Source: JBAXPV01 sp037132075
GTDB taxonomy: Bacteria > Bacteroidota > Bacteroidia > Bacteroidales > CAIXZF01
Reading direction: 5' to 3'
Length of the DNA stretch: 64,000 nucleotides
Assembly (NCBI GenBank): GCA_037132075.1
Contig: JBAXPV010000014.1
Coordinates: 1-64,000 of the forward strand
This document shows, piece by piece, positions 8,857 through 16,857 of the stretch. The position numbers and the translations under genes are program-made. Numbering within the stretch: position 1 is the stretch's first letter; every line of letters begins with the position of its first letter. The notes under the pieces were generated by a model. The model did not search any database and was not told the DNA's origin. It saw only the letters and a program-made list of their open reading frames with translations.

Positions 8857-8864
8857 CAAACATA
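8857..8864 (-). promoter_or_regulatory. -7 box of the ars operon promoter (TATGTTTG)
   Basis: The minus strand reads TATGTTTG, a perfect TAnnTTTG. A TTG at 8884-8886 (minus) lies 19 bp upstream, within the usual -33 spacing. The start site would be near 8850, leaving a leader of about 16 nt to the ATG at 8834. Confidence 0.7.
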
Positions 8865-8872
8865 CGACATAA

Positions 8873-8888
8873 TGTTGGGCTCCCAACA
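8873..8888. promoter_or_regulatory. candidate ArsR operator (perfect palindrome)
   Basis: TGTTGGG (8873-8879), a 2-bp centre, then CCCAACA (8882-8888): perfect 7-bp arms. It lies between the -33 and -7 elements of the ars promoter, where a bound repressor would block polymerase. Assignment to ArsR is inferred from position only. Confidence 0.6.
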
Positions 8889-9015
8889 AAAAGTCTAAAT
8901 ATTTTCTGGCCTAAACAATAAGGGCATTTTTTTTGCATTAAATAACGACATGCCAAAGTTCAAAAACCAAAGTCTAAAAACAATTTACTCACACTTTAAC
9001 GTCAATCGAATAACA

Positions 9016-9501
9016 ATGAAAAGAATCCTACTTTTAGCAATCTTTGCGTTTTTCGCCATCAATGCCTTTTCCCAGTCAGATCTTCCTTTGGTGAAAGTAA
9101 GCCATGATGAATATAACAATGATACGGTCAGAACTTTTACCCTGGTCAACACCGATCATGATCAAAGCATCAAAAAGCTTATAGAGGTTTGGGGCGCGCC
9201 CGTAAAAAATACTCCTGGAAATATTTCCTGGCAGAATATCAACATACCTGGTGTCGGAGAAAATATTTCCATTGAATTGTATGATGGTATTCTCGGAATG
9301 CTTCCTAACAAAGGGCTTAGCTTCAAAACATTCCGCGATGCCAGTGACAAAGAGCAGCGGATAAAAAATATGACAGACAATGAACATCGCATCACAGATA
9401 TTGTTTTTTTTAACAACATGAGAAAAAAAATCATCAATTCAGAAAGTACGGAGAATGCGGTAATGAAATTCTTTAATGAGAATCTAAAAAAGCTGAATTA
9501 G
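9016..9501 (+). CDS. small secreted protein of unknown function
   Basis: A 161-aa protein when started at the ATG at 9016. The frame is open from 8950, but only the internal start gives a clean signal peptide (residues 1-19, ending AFSQ). The mature part is mixed polar with no cysteines and no motif I recognise. It is divergent from the ars operon and monocistronic. Confidence 0.65.
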   Translation: MKRILLLAIFAFFAINAFSQSDLPLVKVSHDEYNNDTVRTFTLVNTDHDQSIKKLIEVWGAPVKNTPGNISWQNINIPGVGENISIELYDGILGMLPNKGLSFKTFRDASDKEQRIKNMTDNEHRITDIVFFNNMRKKIINSESTENAVMKFFNENLKKLN

Positions 9502-9518
9502 TCTAATTGGACTAATTC
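9495..9518 (+). terminator. hairpin at the end of the secreted-protein gene
   Basis: The arms gaattagtc (9495-9503) and gactaattc (9510-9518) pair perfectly around a 6-nt loop that overlaps the stop codon. No T-run follows, so it is a weak terminator candidate. Confidence 0.4.
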
Positions 9519-9824
9519 CCTATCTATAACAGTAACCTGACTTTAGCAGTCGTCACTTATTTGTGAAGCTATTAGGAATTGAAGCTTTTTTGGACTTTGG
9601 TGTTTAATATTGTACTTTAGACTTTTCTTATTATTTTTAATCCTTTAAATTTTTCTTTTGAATATTCATGTCATCATTACTGGTTCCACTGGGAAGGTTG
9701 GTGAAGGTGTTCTGTATGAATATCTTCTAATTTCAATATCCAGCTTGTTTCCGGCGAAGAAAGAAAACAGATTTTGGAAGTGAAGGATATAATTAGAATT
9801 GCAAAAAATTAAACGATATTTTCC
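9519..9824. other. intergenic spacer, no gene seen
   Basis: About 300 bp of AT-rich sequence without a credible reading frame, tRNA or strong hairpin. The only open frame here (60 codons, minus strand) has no recognisable features. Confidence 0.5.
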
Positions 9825-10232
9825 ATGGAAACAAAAACGATACACCAACTTGTAAGTTTTAACGCACCCCCGCTTGAGGTTTATGAGTTATTAATGGATG
9901 CAGCCAAACACAGTGAACTCACAGGAAGTGAAGTATTGATGTCGACCAAAATCAAAGGGGACTTTGAGGTCTTTGATGGCTATTGCAGGGGATATAACAT
10001 TGAACTTGAACCTGGAAAAAAGATTGTCCAGGCCTGGCATTTCAATGAAGATGGCTGGCCAGTAGATCATTTTTCTATCTGTACTTTCCTCTTTGATTCA
10101 ATTGAACATGGCACCCAGCTGGAATTTACACAGACCGATGTTCCCTCAGAATTTGTGGATGCTCTTACCCAGGGATGGATCGGTTTCTATTGGGAACCTA
10201 TGGCTGAGATGCTGGAGTCAGAAGAAGAATAA
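9825..10232 (+). CDS. SRPBCC / AHSA1-like domain protein
   Basis: A 135-aa single-domain protein. It has the START-like pattern of the Aha1 C-terminal/SRPBCC family: an N-terminal strand plus the PPLEVYELLMDAAKHSELTG helix pair, a central GYNIELEPGKKIVQAWH strand, and a C-terminal helix around GWIGFYWEPM. Such proteins bind hydrophobic ligands or act as Hsp90 co-chaperone-like modules. It is cytoplasmic with no signal. The glycosyltransferase gene follows closely, but a shared function is not evident. Confidence 0.85.
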   Translation: METKTIHQLVSFNAPPLEVYELLMDAAKHSELTGSEVLMSTKIKGDFEVFDGYCRGYNIELEPGKKIVQAWHFNEDGWPVDHFSICTFLFDSIEHGTQLEFTQTDVPSEFVDALTQGWIGFYWEPMAEMLESEEE

Positions 10233-10245
10233 TAGCAATCACTTC

Positions 10246-11667
10246 GTGGCGCTCACTAAAAACATCAGTTTTTGGATTGTATTATTTTTCCTCCTGCGGT
10301 TGTATGGAATCACAAATCCGCCACTTGAGGTGGCTCATAACTGGCGACAAAGTGATGTCGCGATGGTGGCCCGCAATTTTTCTGAGACAGATGCCAATGT
10401 TTTTTATCCCCGAATTGACATTGCCGGCGAAAGGACTGGTATTACAGGGATGGAATTCCCATTGTTTAACTACCTGATTTATATGGTGTCATGCGGTTTT
10501 GACTATCAACATTGGTATGGTAGGCTGATCAACCTCCTGGTCTCCAGCCTTGGTCTATTCTTCTTTTCTAAACTCCTTGCAAAGTATTTTGAAAAGCAGA
10601 TTGCTTTCAATGCGACTTTAATTTTGATGTTTTCGCTGTGGTTCATGTATTCACGGAAAATTATGCCTGACACCTTCAGCGTGTCCCTCCTGATTATGGG
10701 CATATACTTCGGAAGCAATTACCTGGATGCCGGACAAAAAATCAAAGATCTTGTATTGTATTTGTTTTTGATAATGCTTGGGTTACTGTCCAAGCTACCC
10801 GCAGCTACGATCATGATGGTGCTGCCATTGCTGCTTTTGGATTCGCGAATCTCACGAAACGCTAAAATTATTTTTAGCGCCACCACAATCATCATATTAA
10901 TAATTCCAGGGCTCTGGTATTTTTATTGGGTACCTTATTTGTTAGAAAAGTATGGCTTCTGGCATTATTTTATGGGGAAAAATCCGGTTCAGGGACTTTT
11001 CGAATTAGCTTCAGAACTTCCGCTAACATTAGAACAGTTTTATAGCAATGCCTTCAAATTTGTTGGATTTGTGGTGTTTCTATTTGGACTCGGACACGCT
11101 GTCTATTACAAGAAGAAGCGTATTCTGGCCATATTCGGCTTAAGTCTTCTGGGATTCTTTTTAATCATGATAAAGTCAGGATCAACATTCGTACATCATT
11201 CATACTATATGATTCCTTTTGTGCCTGTCATGGCTTTGCTTTGTGCTTATGGCCTGGACCAGATAAAAAATAAGAAGTTTGCGATTATTTTACTCATTAC
11301 GATTTGTTTCGAAGGACTGGCCAATCAGCAACATGACTTCAGAATCCATAAGGCCTACAAGCCCTTGTTGAAACTGGAGAAAGAACTTGATAACATATCA
11401 AATCGCAGTGATCTTTTCCTGGTCAACAGCGCCATGGTTCCTACTCCGATGTATTTTGCCCACAGAAAGGGCTGGGTTGATTCCAATGAGAAAATTTCGG
11501 ATACAGTATATATCCATCATCTCAAAGATTTGGGACTTAAATATATTCTCATTCTTAAAAGTGGATTTGGAAGTGAGATCACATTACCATATCCCATTGT
11601 GTTTCAGAATGGTGATTATATGGTTTATTCCGTAAAAGAAAATCACACGAAAAAAACGGGTTTGTAA
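10246..11667 (+). CDS. membrane glycosyltransferase, GT39/GT83 (PMT/ArnT) type
   Basis: About 473 aa with ten or more membrane helices. The first periplasmic loop, about residues 25-50, carries the NWRQSDVAMVARNF segment followed by the acidic stretch NVFYPRID, as in lipid-phosphate-sugar-dependent glycosyltransferases of the PMT/ArnT fold. The frame is open from 10093, but that part overlaps the SRPBCC gene and is not membrane-like. I prefer the GTG at 10246, 14 bp after the previous stop. Acceptor and sugar are unknown. Confidence 0.75.
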   Translation: MALTKNISFWIVLFFLLRLYGITNPPLEVAHNWRQSDVAMVARNFSETDANVFYPRIDIAGERTGITGMEFPLFNYLIYMVSCGFDYQHWYGRLINLLVSSLGLFFFSKLLAKYFEKQIAFNATLILMFSLWFMYSRKIMPDTFSVSLLIMGIYFGSNYLDAGQKIKDLVLYLFLIMLGLLSKLPAATIMMVLPLLLLDSRISRNAKIIFSATTIIILIIPGLWYFYWVPYLLEKYGFWHYFMGKNPVQGLFELASELPLTLEQFYSNAFKFVGFVVFLFGLGHAVYYKKKRILAIFGLSLLGFFLIMIKSGSTFVHHSYYMIPFVPVMALLCAYGLDQIKNKKFAIILLITICFEGLANQQHDFRIHKAYKPLLKLEKELDNISNRSDLFLVNSAMVPTPMYFAHRKGWVDSNEKISDTVYIHHLKDLGLKYILILKSGFGSEITLPYPIVFQNGDYMVYSVKENHTKKTGL

Positions 11668-12017
11668 AAAAGCATTGTCACTGCTTCCGTTGTGCGACCC
11701 GACCCGAGCCAGACAAACGAATTTAGCACTGACAATGCTTAAACTTGGCGTTTTGCGTAAGATCCATTTTGTTTTTAAATGGCAGGTCGAAAAACAAAAA
11801 AAGAATACAACAAAACTCTCCCCCCAAGCAATCTTAAACCATGTACAATCCCCCAAGATTATCATTCTGGATTAAGGTTGAACAAAATAAACGATTTTTT
11901 TTTCTTTAAATAATGCCAATGTACAACCGCCCTATTTTACATGATGTTCGCATGAGAATGGATGATAAGCGCAAAAAAAAACAAAGGATTTATTTTATTT
12001 GGTGGTCCTATAGAGAT
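11668..12017. other. intergenic region with a long-range inverted repeat
   Basis: The 11-bp arms aagcattgtca (11670-11680) and tgacaatgctt (11730-11740) flank a 49-nt loop just after the glycosyltransferase stop. The rest is AT-rich with poly-A and poly-T runs near 11890-11905 and 11980. Open frames of 66 codons (plus) and 93 codons (minus) cross it without recognisable features. It may be a convergent termination region. Confidence 0.45.
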
Positions 12018-13406
12018 CTAAAACTTCACTATCCAGACATCCCTAAATTGAAGACGTGGTTTTAAAAGATCATAGGTAAGCGCAGCAACCCAAAGAAATC
12101 CCGCCGCACAGGCCGCTTCAGCGCAGTTATTGCCGCAACCATCGGGCGAAGGGGCAGAACTAACATTTGAGAAGTCTTTTTTTCTGGATTCAGAAAAGCC
12201 GCCAACAATAAGTCCCCAATCTGAAGTTGCTGCAATGCAGTTTGCAACATTCCAGCTTGAATCTCCTATAGAAGCTTCCCACTCAAGTTTCCCGACTGAA
12301 TCAATTTTAACAATCCAGAAATCACATTTCCCTTTGGGCTGGCTGATGTCCTTGTCGTGAGACCAGGTATACCCGCACATGGCATAACCTCCTTCATAGG
12401 TCTGAACCAGGCCAGTTGCCACATCATCCTTTGAGCCGCCAATGCATTGCTGCCATTGAGTTTTTCCCGCAGAGTCAAGCTTTATCAGCCAGTAATCCTG
12501 TTTTCCATGATTGCCTTTGACATCTCCGTTATTAGATGTTGAACTGCCGGCCAATAGGAATCCATTGTCCCAGGTCGGAATCCCGGCACAGGCCTTGTCA
12601 TTTTGCTTTCCGCCCCGGGTCCCTGACATAAGTACGACACCAGCCGTGTCGATCTCAAACCAATAGTAGTCAAATTTTCCTTTATTCCCCTTCACATCAC
12701 CATCACTGGACTTGCTATAAGCCGTTATAATATATTGACCGTTGTATGTTTCCTGGATGGCTACAGCCTGCTCTTCTTTGGTCCCTCCGTAGCATTTTTG
12801 CCATAATAACTTTCCAACAGAATCGATACGTATAATCCAAATGTCACTGTTTCCATGAAGCCCTGTAACATCGCCATCTTTTGAATCTGTCGTAGCTGCA
12901 ATAAAATACCCCCCGTCCAGGGTCGCCTGGATGCTGCATGCCCCTTCTGCACCGCTTCCTCCATAAAAATGCTGCTGTAGAACATGACCTGATATGTCCA
13001 ATAAAGCAAAATAAACATCTTTTCCCCCATGGTGGCCAATTCTGGTGTTTTTTACATAAGTTGAATAGCCCGCCACCGCTATATTTCCGGTGCTCCCGAC
13101 CGCAATACATGTGGCCTCGTCATCATTTTTCTGCCCCAGGGACACTTGCCAAAGCAAGTTTCCGCTTGAATCTATTCTCAGGACCCAGGCATCATCACGT
13201 CCAAAAGACATTGTGATGTCATGCTGCTTTGAATTTGTTTTCCCGGCAATGATATAACCTCCAATTGGCAATTGCTCAATAGCATTAGCCTGTTCAAGAC
13301 CTTCTCCTCCGTAATAAGCCCGCCAGTTTGAGGGAGAGTCTTGGGCATATAGTGAGCTGAAAAGGATTAAAAATGAACAGCTAAGTATATATTTCGTAAA
13401 ATTCAA
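12018..13406 (-). CDS. secreted repeat beta-propeller protein
   Basis: A 462-aa protein with a signal peptide (residues 1-21, ending LYAQ). It holds about seven tandem repeats of roughly 50 residues. Each reads approximately as GGYIIAG, then DGDVxGNHG, then DxWIxKIDSxGxLxWQ, then GGxxxDxA. This is a Bacteroidota extracellular propeller of unknown ligand. Unlike the other large secreted proteins here it has no recognisable T9SS sorting domain; the C-terminus ends DVWIVKF directly after a repeat, preceded by a Cys-rich insertion (CGNNCAEAACAAG). Confidence 0.8.
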   Translation of the reverse strand: MNFTKYILSCSFLILFSSLYAQDSPSNWRAYYGGEGLEQANAIEQLPIGGYIIAGKTNSKQHDITMSFGRDDAWVLRIDSSGNLLWQVSLGQKNDDEATCIAVGSTGNIAVAGYSTYVKNTRIGHHGGKDVYFALLDISGHVLQQHFYGGSGAEGACSIQATLDGGYFIAATTDSKDGDVTGLHGNSDIWIIRIDSVGKLLWQKCYGGTKEEQAVAIQETYNGQYIITAYSKSSDGDVKGNKGKFDYYWFEIDTAGVVLMSGTRGGKQNDKACAGIPTWDNGFLLAGSSTSNNGDVKGNHGKQDYWLIKLDSAGKTQWQQCIGGSKDDVATGLVQTYEGGYAMCGYTWSHDKDISQPKGKCDFWIVKIDSVGKLEWEASIGDSSWNVANCIAATSDWGLIVGGFSESRKKDFSNVSSAPSPDGCGNNCAEAACAAGFLWVAALTYDLLKPRLQFRDVWIVKF

Positions 13407-13448
13407 TTTGGGTTCGGGTTAATGATACTTACAAATCGGGTCTATTTA

Positions 13449-13456
13449 CAAAACTA
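13449..13456 (-). promoter_or_regulatory. -7 box for the repeat propeller gene (TAGTTTTG)
   Basis: On the minus strand TAGTTTTG matches TAnnTTTG, with a TTGTG 19 bp upstream (13476-13480). It lies in the 77-bp gap after the cytochrome gene and would give the propeller gene its own transcript. Confidence 0.55.
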
Positions 13457-13483
13457 CAATTTTATACTTTAGCTTCACAAGCC

Positions 13484-16219
13484 TTACCATGGAGTCGAAC
13501 AAAATTTTCTCCTGGCATGAAAAGTCCTTTGAAAATCAATAAGTCCGTCCTGCATTGCTTTAGAATTGGCGTCATGACAACCCAGGCAGGCACCCACTCG
13601 TAGCATATTTTGTTGTTCTTTCAATGTGAACGGGCGATGATTTTTCCTGCTTGAGGCTTCGTCTGTCCTTTCTTTTAAAAAACCGGTCCATGCATCTTCC
13701 GGAAGTCCATCATGTGCGTTGTCCTCATATTTCGGGCTGAATTTCCATGTCCCTTTGGTTCCGTTAATTTCGTAAACTAAAGTCCCTTCGCCATAGCCTA
13801 TCGTTGCCGGGTCGTTGTGGCAGGATTTGCATGACCGCCCTTTTGAAGCAGTGGTATGGGGGTCGATAGGTGCATATAGTCGTTTGAAAATAACTGGTTT
13901 TCCATTTCCATGAGGCCTAGAACTTGGGTCAACTGTCAATATCATCCCGGGAATAAAAGGAACAATCTCTCTTTCTCCATCGCAATTTATACGAACGCCC
14001 AATGTTGGAGGACGCGCTTCATAAGTCCCAATTGACTCTACCCAGGTTCCTGTGATTTCTCTGCCCGAAACCTGGTCAAAGCCTTTTTCTGAAGGTTTGT
14101 ATTCATTATGACAACCCAGGCAGGTGGGGGCCTGTGCAGCGTGACAGGCCACACAACTCAGGTTTTTATGCGCCGGGCTTGATGTACACGCCACTTTTGG
14201 AGGCTTCATTTCCAGCTTTTTTCCGCTGTTCTTAGCAATCAGCCAGGGATTCCCGTTTTTTGGGACTTGTGTATTTACATAGATTCTGCCACTGATAGGG
14301 CTTTTGATAAAATTGTCGTTTCTCTTTAAAAAGGTATTCATTAACAGGATCTTTCCTGATTCTGCATCAATGCCGTCCTTCCCTGATTTTGCCACAGGTT
14401 TGTAGGAATGACAATCTTTGCACTGGATCTTTACTGCCTCTTCTTCGTGTGCATGGCTTTTCCCGTCACCCATGATTTCATAGGAGTTATGACAGTCAAC
14501 ACAACTCATTCCGGCTTTGTGATGAACGTCATCTTCCCTTTTCTCAAACACCCGGTAACCATCCACAATTTTGTATGCCTTTCGGTTCTTGAAAATTGTG
14601 GAGTCTTTCTGAGTCTCGAAATATCCTTCATAGCTTGGTGAGATCCTTCCTGAACGGTTGTGACAACTGAAACATTTGTCATCTGTGACATTCACACTGA
14701 GGTTTGGGTGGAGGCGAGGAATTTGTTTCCCTGGCTCTGTTGAGGCAAAATATGAACTTACTGCAAGTGTTGTTTTTGCGTCGTAAACGAGATGACAAGC
14801 ATTACACCCCCCGCCTTTGCTGATATCATCTGCCGGTCCCGGGATTTTTTTATCCTGCCCAAGGTGGCAACCCAGGCATAGGTTGCGAAGGTGTTCGTCA
14901 GCCGGACTATGCCTGATCCCTTCAATTCCTGCGGTACTATCAGGGGTAGGGTATTCATTAAACGTCCATTTGTCAACCGAGATCAGTCCGTTCAGTTTTG
15001 CCATCATGCTGCTGTTGATGCGATCAGTAATTGCCCCATGGCAATTTTGAGTGCCGCAACTTTGGCTTGCATCTTTCATGTTACCTGGAATCAGGTTCAT
15101 CCCTCGATGTGCCGCATTTTTGGTGACGGCGAAAGGATCCCCCTGGTGACAGGAGACGCAACCAATGACAGCTGGATCATGCGCAGACGAAAGACCTGTC
15201 ATTCCCTGGTGGCAAGCCAGGCAGGATTCATAGCGTCCCATGACAGGTTTAAAAAGATTGGATTTTAAATTTCTTCCAGGGATCTCTGAGGCAAAAACCA
15301 AATCCGTTGTTGGTAAGGCAAGGTAAGATGACAATTCCGTTTTAAGTGGATTGATAAGCTTCCATTCTGAAGCCCTGAAAAAGATGGCGACAATGCTGAA
15401 GATCACGTAAACTCCGGCAAAACCTATAATAAAGCGTCGAATGATGATTGCGTATTTCGGAATCACTATTCTTATTGACCAGATCATAGCCCAGCTTGAA
15501 GAAAAAAAGAGAATCAAAGTTAGGGGGCTACTAAACCAATGCAATATCTCTTGCAAACCCTGGAAATACCATGGGCCTTTTATAAGAAATTTGAATCCGT
15601 CGTGCAGCGGTGCCCGGAAGAAAAGACTGATGATCCCGGTAATTCCCAGGCTGAGAAGGAAAGTACTTCGTTTGTCCCATAACTTTTTGGCATGTTCATA
15701 AATTACAATGGCAATAAATAGGGTAGTGGTAGCTATATGATGAACATACAAAATTACAAGACTGCTCCCTTTGCCGGTTAAAAAATCACTGAGCACATTT
15801 CCGGCCAGGGGTATGCTCTTGAGAAGGCCACGAAAAATATTCAGTGCTTCTGAACCTTCTGTGTCGCCTTTCAGAAAATATCCGCTGATCATCACATAAA
15901 AGACAAAAAGAAGAGACAAACATAATCTCAACCATACGTCCCGGGTGATACGCCGCAGCATGTTCTTTTTCAGATGATCCCAGCTATGAAACAGTGTAAG
16001 GATCAGAAAAGCCTGTGCACTCCAATAATGTAGATTCCTGATGAAATCTGCCCAGGGCCGGGTCAGGATAAATAATGAAACCGAGGTGTACGGATGGCTC
16101 ACATCATAAGGCACAACCAGGAATAGGCCCGAAACGGCACAGATGAGAAACATCGTAAGACCAAAAGCACCATAAGAGGTCTGATGAACTGTTTCTGATG
16201 TTTTTCTCAGGATCTTCAA
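13484..16219 (-). CDS. cytochrome b fused to a 12-haem cytochrome c domain
   Basis: A 911-aa inner-membrane/periplasmic electron carrier. Residues 1-285 are a cytochrome b of b6 type with about seven membrane helices. Haem ligands are H64 and H78 (H-x13-H), then H161 and H176 (H-x14-H, the b6-style spacing). Residues 320-911 contain eleven CxxCH sites at C333, C354, C448, C472, C516, C573, C600, C689, C700, C797 and C878, plus one expanded CxxxxCH at C388. It overlaps the Rieske gene by 4 bp, so together they look like a quinol:cytochrome c complex whose c acceptor is covalently built in. The nearest analogy is CbcL-like b/c fusions, which lack a Rieske partner. Confidence 0.9.
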   Translation of the reverse strand: MKILRKTSETVHQTSYGAFGLTMFLICAVSGLFLVVPYDVSHPYTSVSLFILTRPWADFIRNLHYWSAQAFLILTLFHSWDHLKKNMLRRITRDVWLRLCLSLLFVFYVMISGYFLKGDTEGSEALNIFRGLLKSIPLAGNVLSDFLTGKGSSLVILYVHHIATTTLFIAIVIYEHAKKLWDKRSTFLLSLGITGIISLFFRAPLHDGFKFLIKGPWYFQGLQEILHWFSSPLTLILFFSSSWAMIWSIRIVIPKYAIIIRRFIIGFAGVYVIFSIVAIFFRASEWKLINPLKTELSSYLALPTTDLVFASEIPGRNLKSNLFKPVMGRYESCLACHQGMTGLSSAHDPAVIGCVSCHQGDPFAVTKNAAHRGMNLIPGNMKDASQSCGTQNCHGAITDRINSSMMAKLNGLISVDKWTFNEYPTPDSTAGIEGIRHSPADEHLRNLCLGCHLGQDKKIPGPADDISKGGGCNACHLVYDAKTTLAVSSYFASTEPGKQIPRLHPNLSVNVTDDKCFSCHNRSGRISPSYEGYFETQKDSTIFKNRKAYKIVDGYRVFEKREDDVHHKAGMSCVDCHNSYEIMGDGKSHAHEEEAVKIQCKDCHSYKPVAKSGKDGIDAESGKILLMNTFLKRNDNFIKSPISGRIYVNTQVPKNGNPWLIAKNSGKKLEMKPPKVACTSSPAHKNLSCVACHAAQAPTCLGCHNEYKPSEKGFDQVSGREITGTWVESIGTYEARPPTLGVRINCDGEREIVPFIPGMILTVDPSSRPHGNGKPVIFKRLYAPIDPHTTASKGRSCKSCHNDPATIGYGEGTLVYEINGTKGTWKFSPKYEDNAHDGLPEDAWTGFLKERTDEASSRKNHRPFTLKEQQNMLRVGACLGCHDANSKAMQDGLIDFQRTFHARRKFCSTPW

Positions 16220-16611
16220 AATGACTCAACATTGACAAGATAGTCACCAGTTATATTTTCTCTCTTGTAAGTTAGCTTTTGCAAGGGCTTATTCGCCGGT
16301 CCCCGAAGATTCTTTCCTTCCGCATCGTAACTCGAGCCATGACATGGACATACCAGGATTCCCTGCTCTTCTTTTTTTATTTTACAGCCAAGATGGGTGC
16401 ATGCAGAAGAAAGGAACAACACTTTATTGTCTTTTTTGAATGCAATAATCTCTGGAAAAAATGTTAAGCCTTCAGGAAAAGAATAGGGGACACGAATAAA
16501 CGAGACATTATGACCAGCTTCTTGTTTCGACTTCACTAAAGTATATACCAGGCCTGAGACTGGTACCAAAAGGAGATATGATAGTTTTTGAAGCGATTCG
16601 CGGCGGGTCAT
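16216..16611 (-). CDS. Rieske iron-sulfur protein
   Basis: A 131-aa protein with the two [2Fe-2S] ligand loops CTHLGC (C71, H73) and CPCHGSSYD (C88, H91); C76 and C90 form the stabilising disulfide. The N-terminus (TRRESLQKL followed by a hydrophobic stretch) fits a Tat signal/anchor. It takes one electron from quinol and passes it to the c-type haems. Its last 4 bp overlap the cytochrome b/c start, which implies translational coupling and a common complex. The domain is short and minimal compared with mitochondrial Rieske proteins. Confidence 0.93.
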   Translation of the reverse strand: MTRRESLQKLSYLLLVPVSGLVYTLVKSKQEAGHNVSFIRVPYSFPEGLTFFPEIIAFKKDNKVLFLSSACTHLGCKIKKEEQGILVCPCHGSSYDAEGKNLRGPANKPLQKLTYKRENITGDYLVNVESF

Positions 16612-16762
16612 TAGCGCTTGTTAGAATGGGAAGGCGTAAAATTAGTTCATATTCAGGAATACCTATTTAGATTCAATTCAAATTGCTTTGCCTGATTGTA
16701 TTTTAAAATGCGATTAGTATCCATATGAGCTGTTATTGCTGCATTCTATGGGGAATGACAAT

Positions 16763-16782
16763 AATATGACAATTATCATATT
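16763..16782. promoter_or_regulatory. candidate CRP/FNR-family operator
   Basis: AATATGA, a 6-bp centre, then TCATATT: perfect 7-bp arms. It contains TATGA-N6-TCATA, which resembles the TGTGA-N6-TCACA half-site layout of CRP/FNR regulators. The centre lies about 50 bp upstream of the predicted psrA-operon start site, a position compatible with activation. Confidence 0.5.
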
Positions 16783-16807
16783 TCGACCTATAATTGATTT
16801 GAGTTAA

Positions 16808-16815
16808 TACCTTTG
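16808..16815 (+). promoter_or_regulatory. -7 box of the molybdoenzyme operon (TACCTTTG)
   Basis: A perfect TAnnTTTG, 43 bp before the ATG at 16858. No clear -33 TTTG at 19-21 bp spacing, which would fit an activator-dependent promoter. Confidence 0.6.
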
Positions 16816-16857
16816 TTTGCGAATTAACAATGGCGTTTTTATGCCGATTAGATTTAC

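Larger units (their letters stand above)
16612..16857. other. divergent regulatory region between Rieske and psrA-like operons
   Basis: A 246-bp spacer that starts both electron-transfer operons. It holds a CRP/FNR-like palindrome and a -7 box for the plus-strand operon, listed separately. No TAnnTTTG was found on the minus strand for the Rieske operon. Confidence 0.6.

Noticed and set aside
10093..10245. N-terminal extension of the glycosyltransferase frame into the SRPBCC gene
   Set aside because: It overlaps a good conserved gene in another frame and is not membrane-like; the GTG at 10246 is the likelier start.
11675..11875. 66-codon plus-strand frame beginning MSLLPLCDPTRARQ
   Set aside because: No homology recognised, low complexity tail and overlap with the inverted repeat; more likely non-coding.
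14891..15268. Plus-strand frames opposite the multihaem cytochrome
   Set aside because: They have no motif and lie across the haem-binding coding region, which is clearly the real frame.
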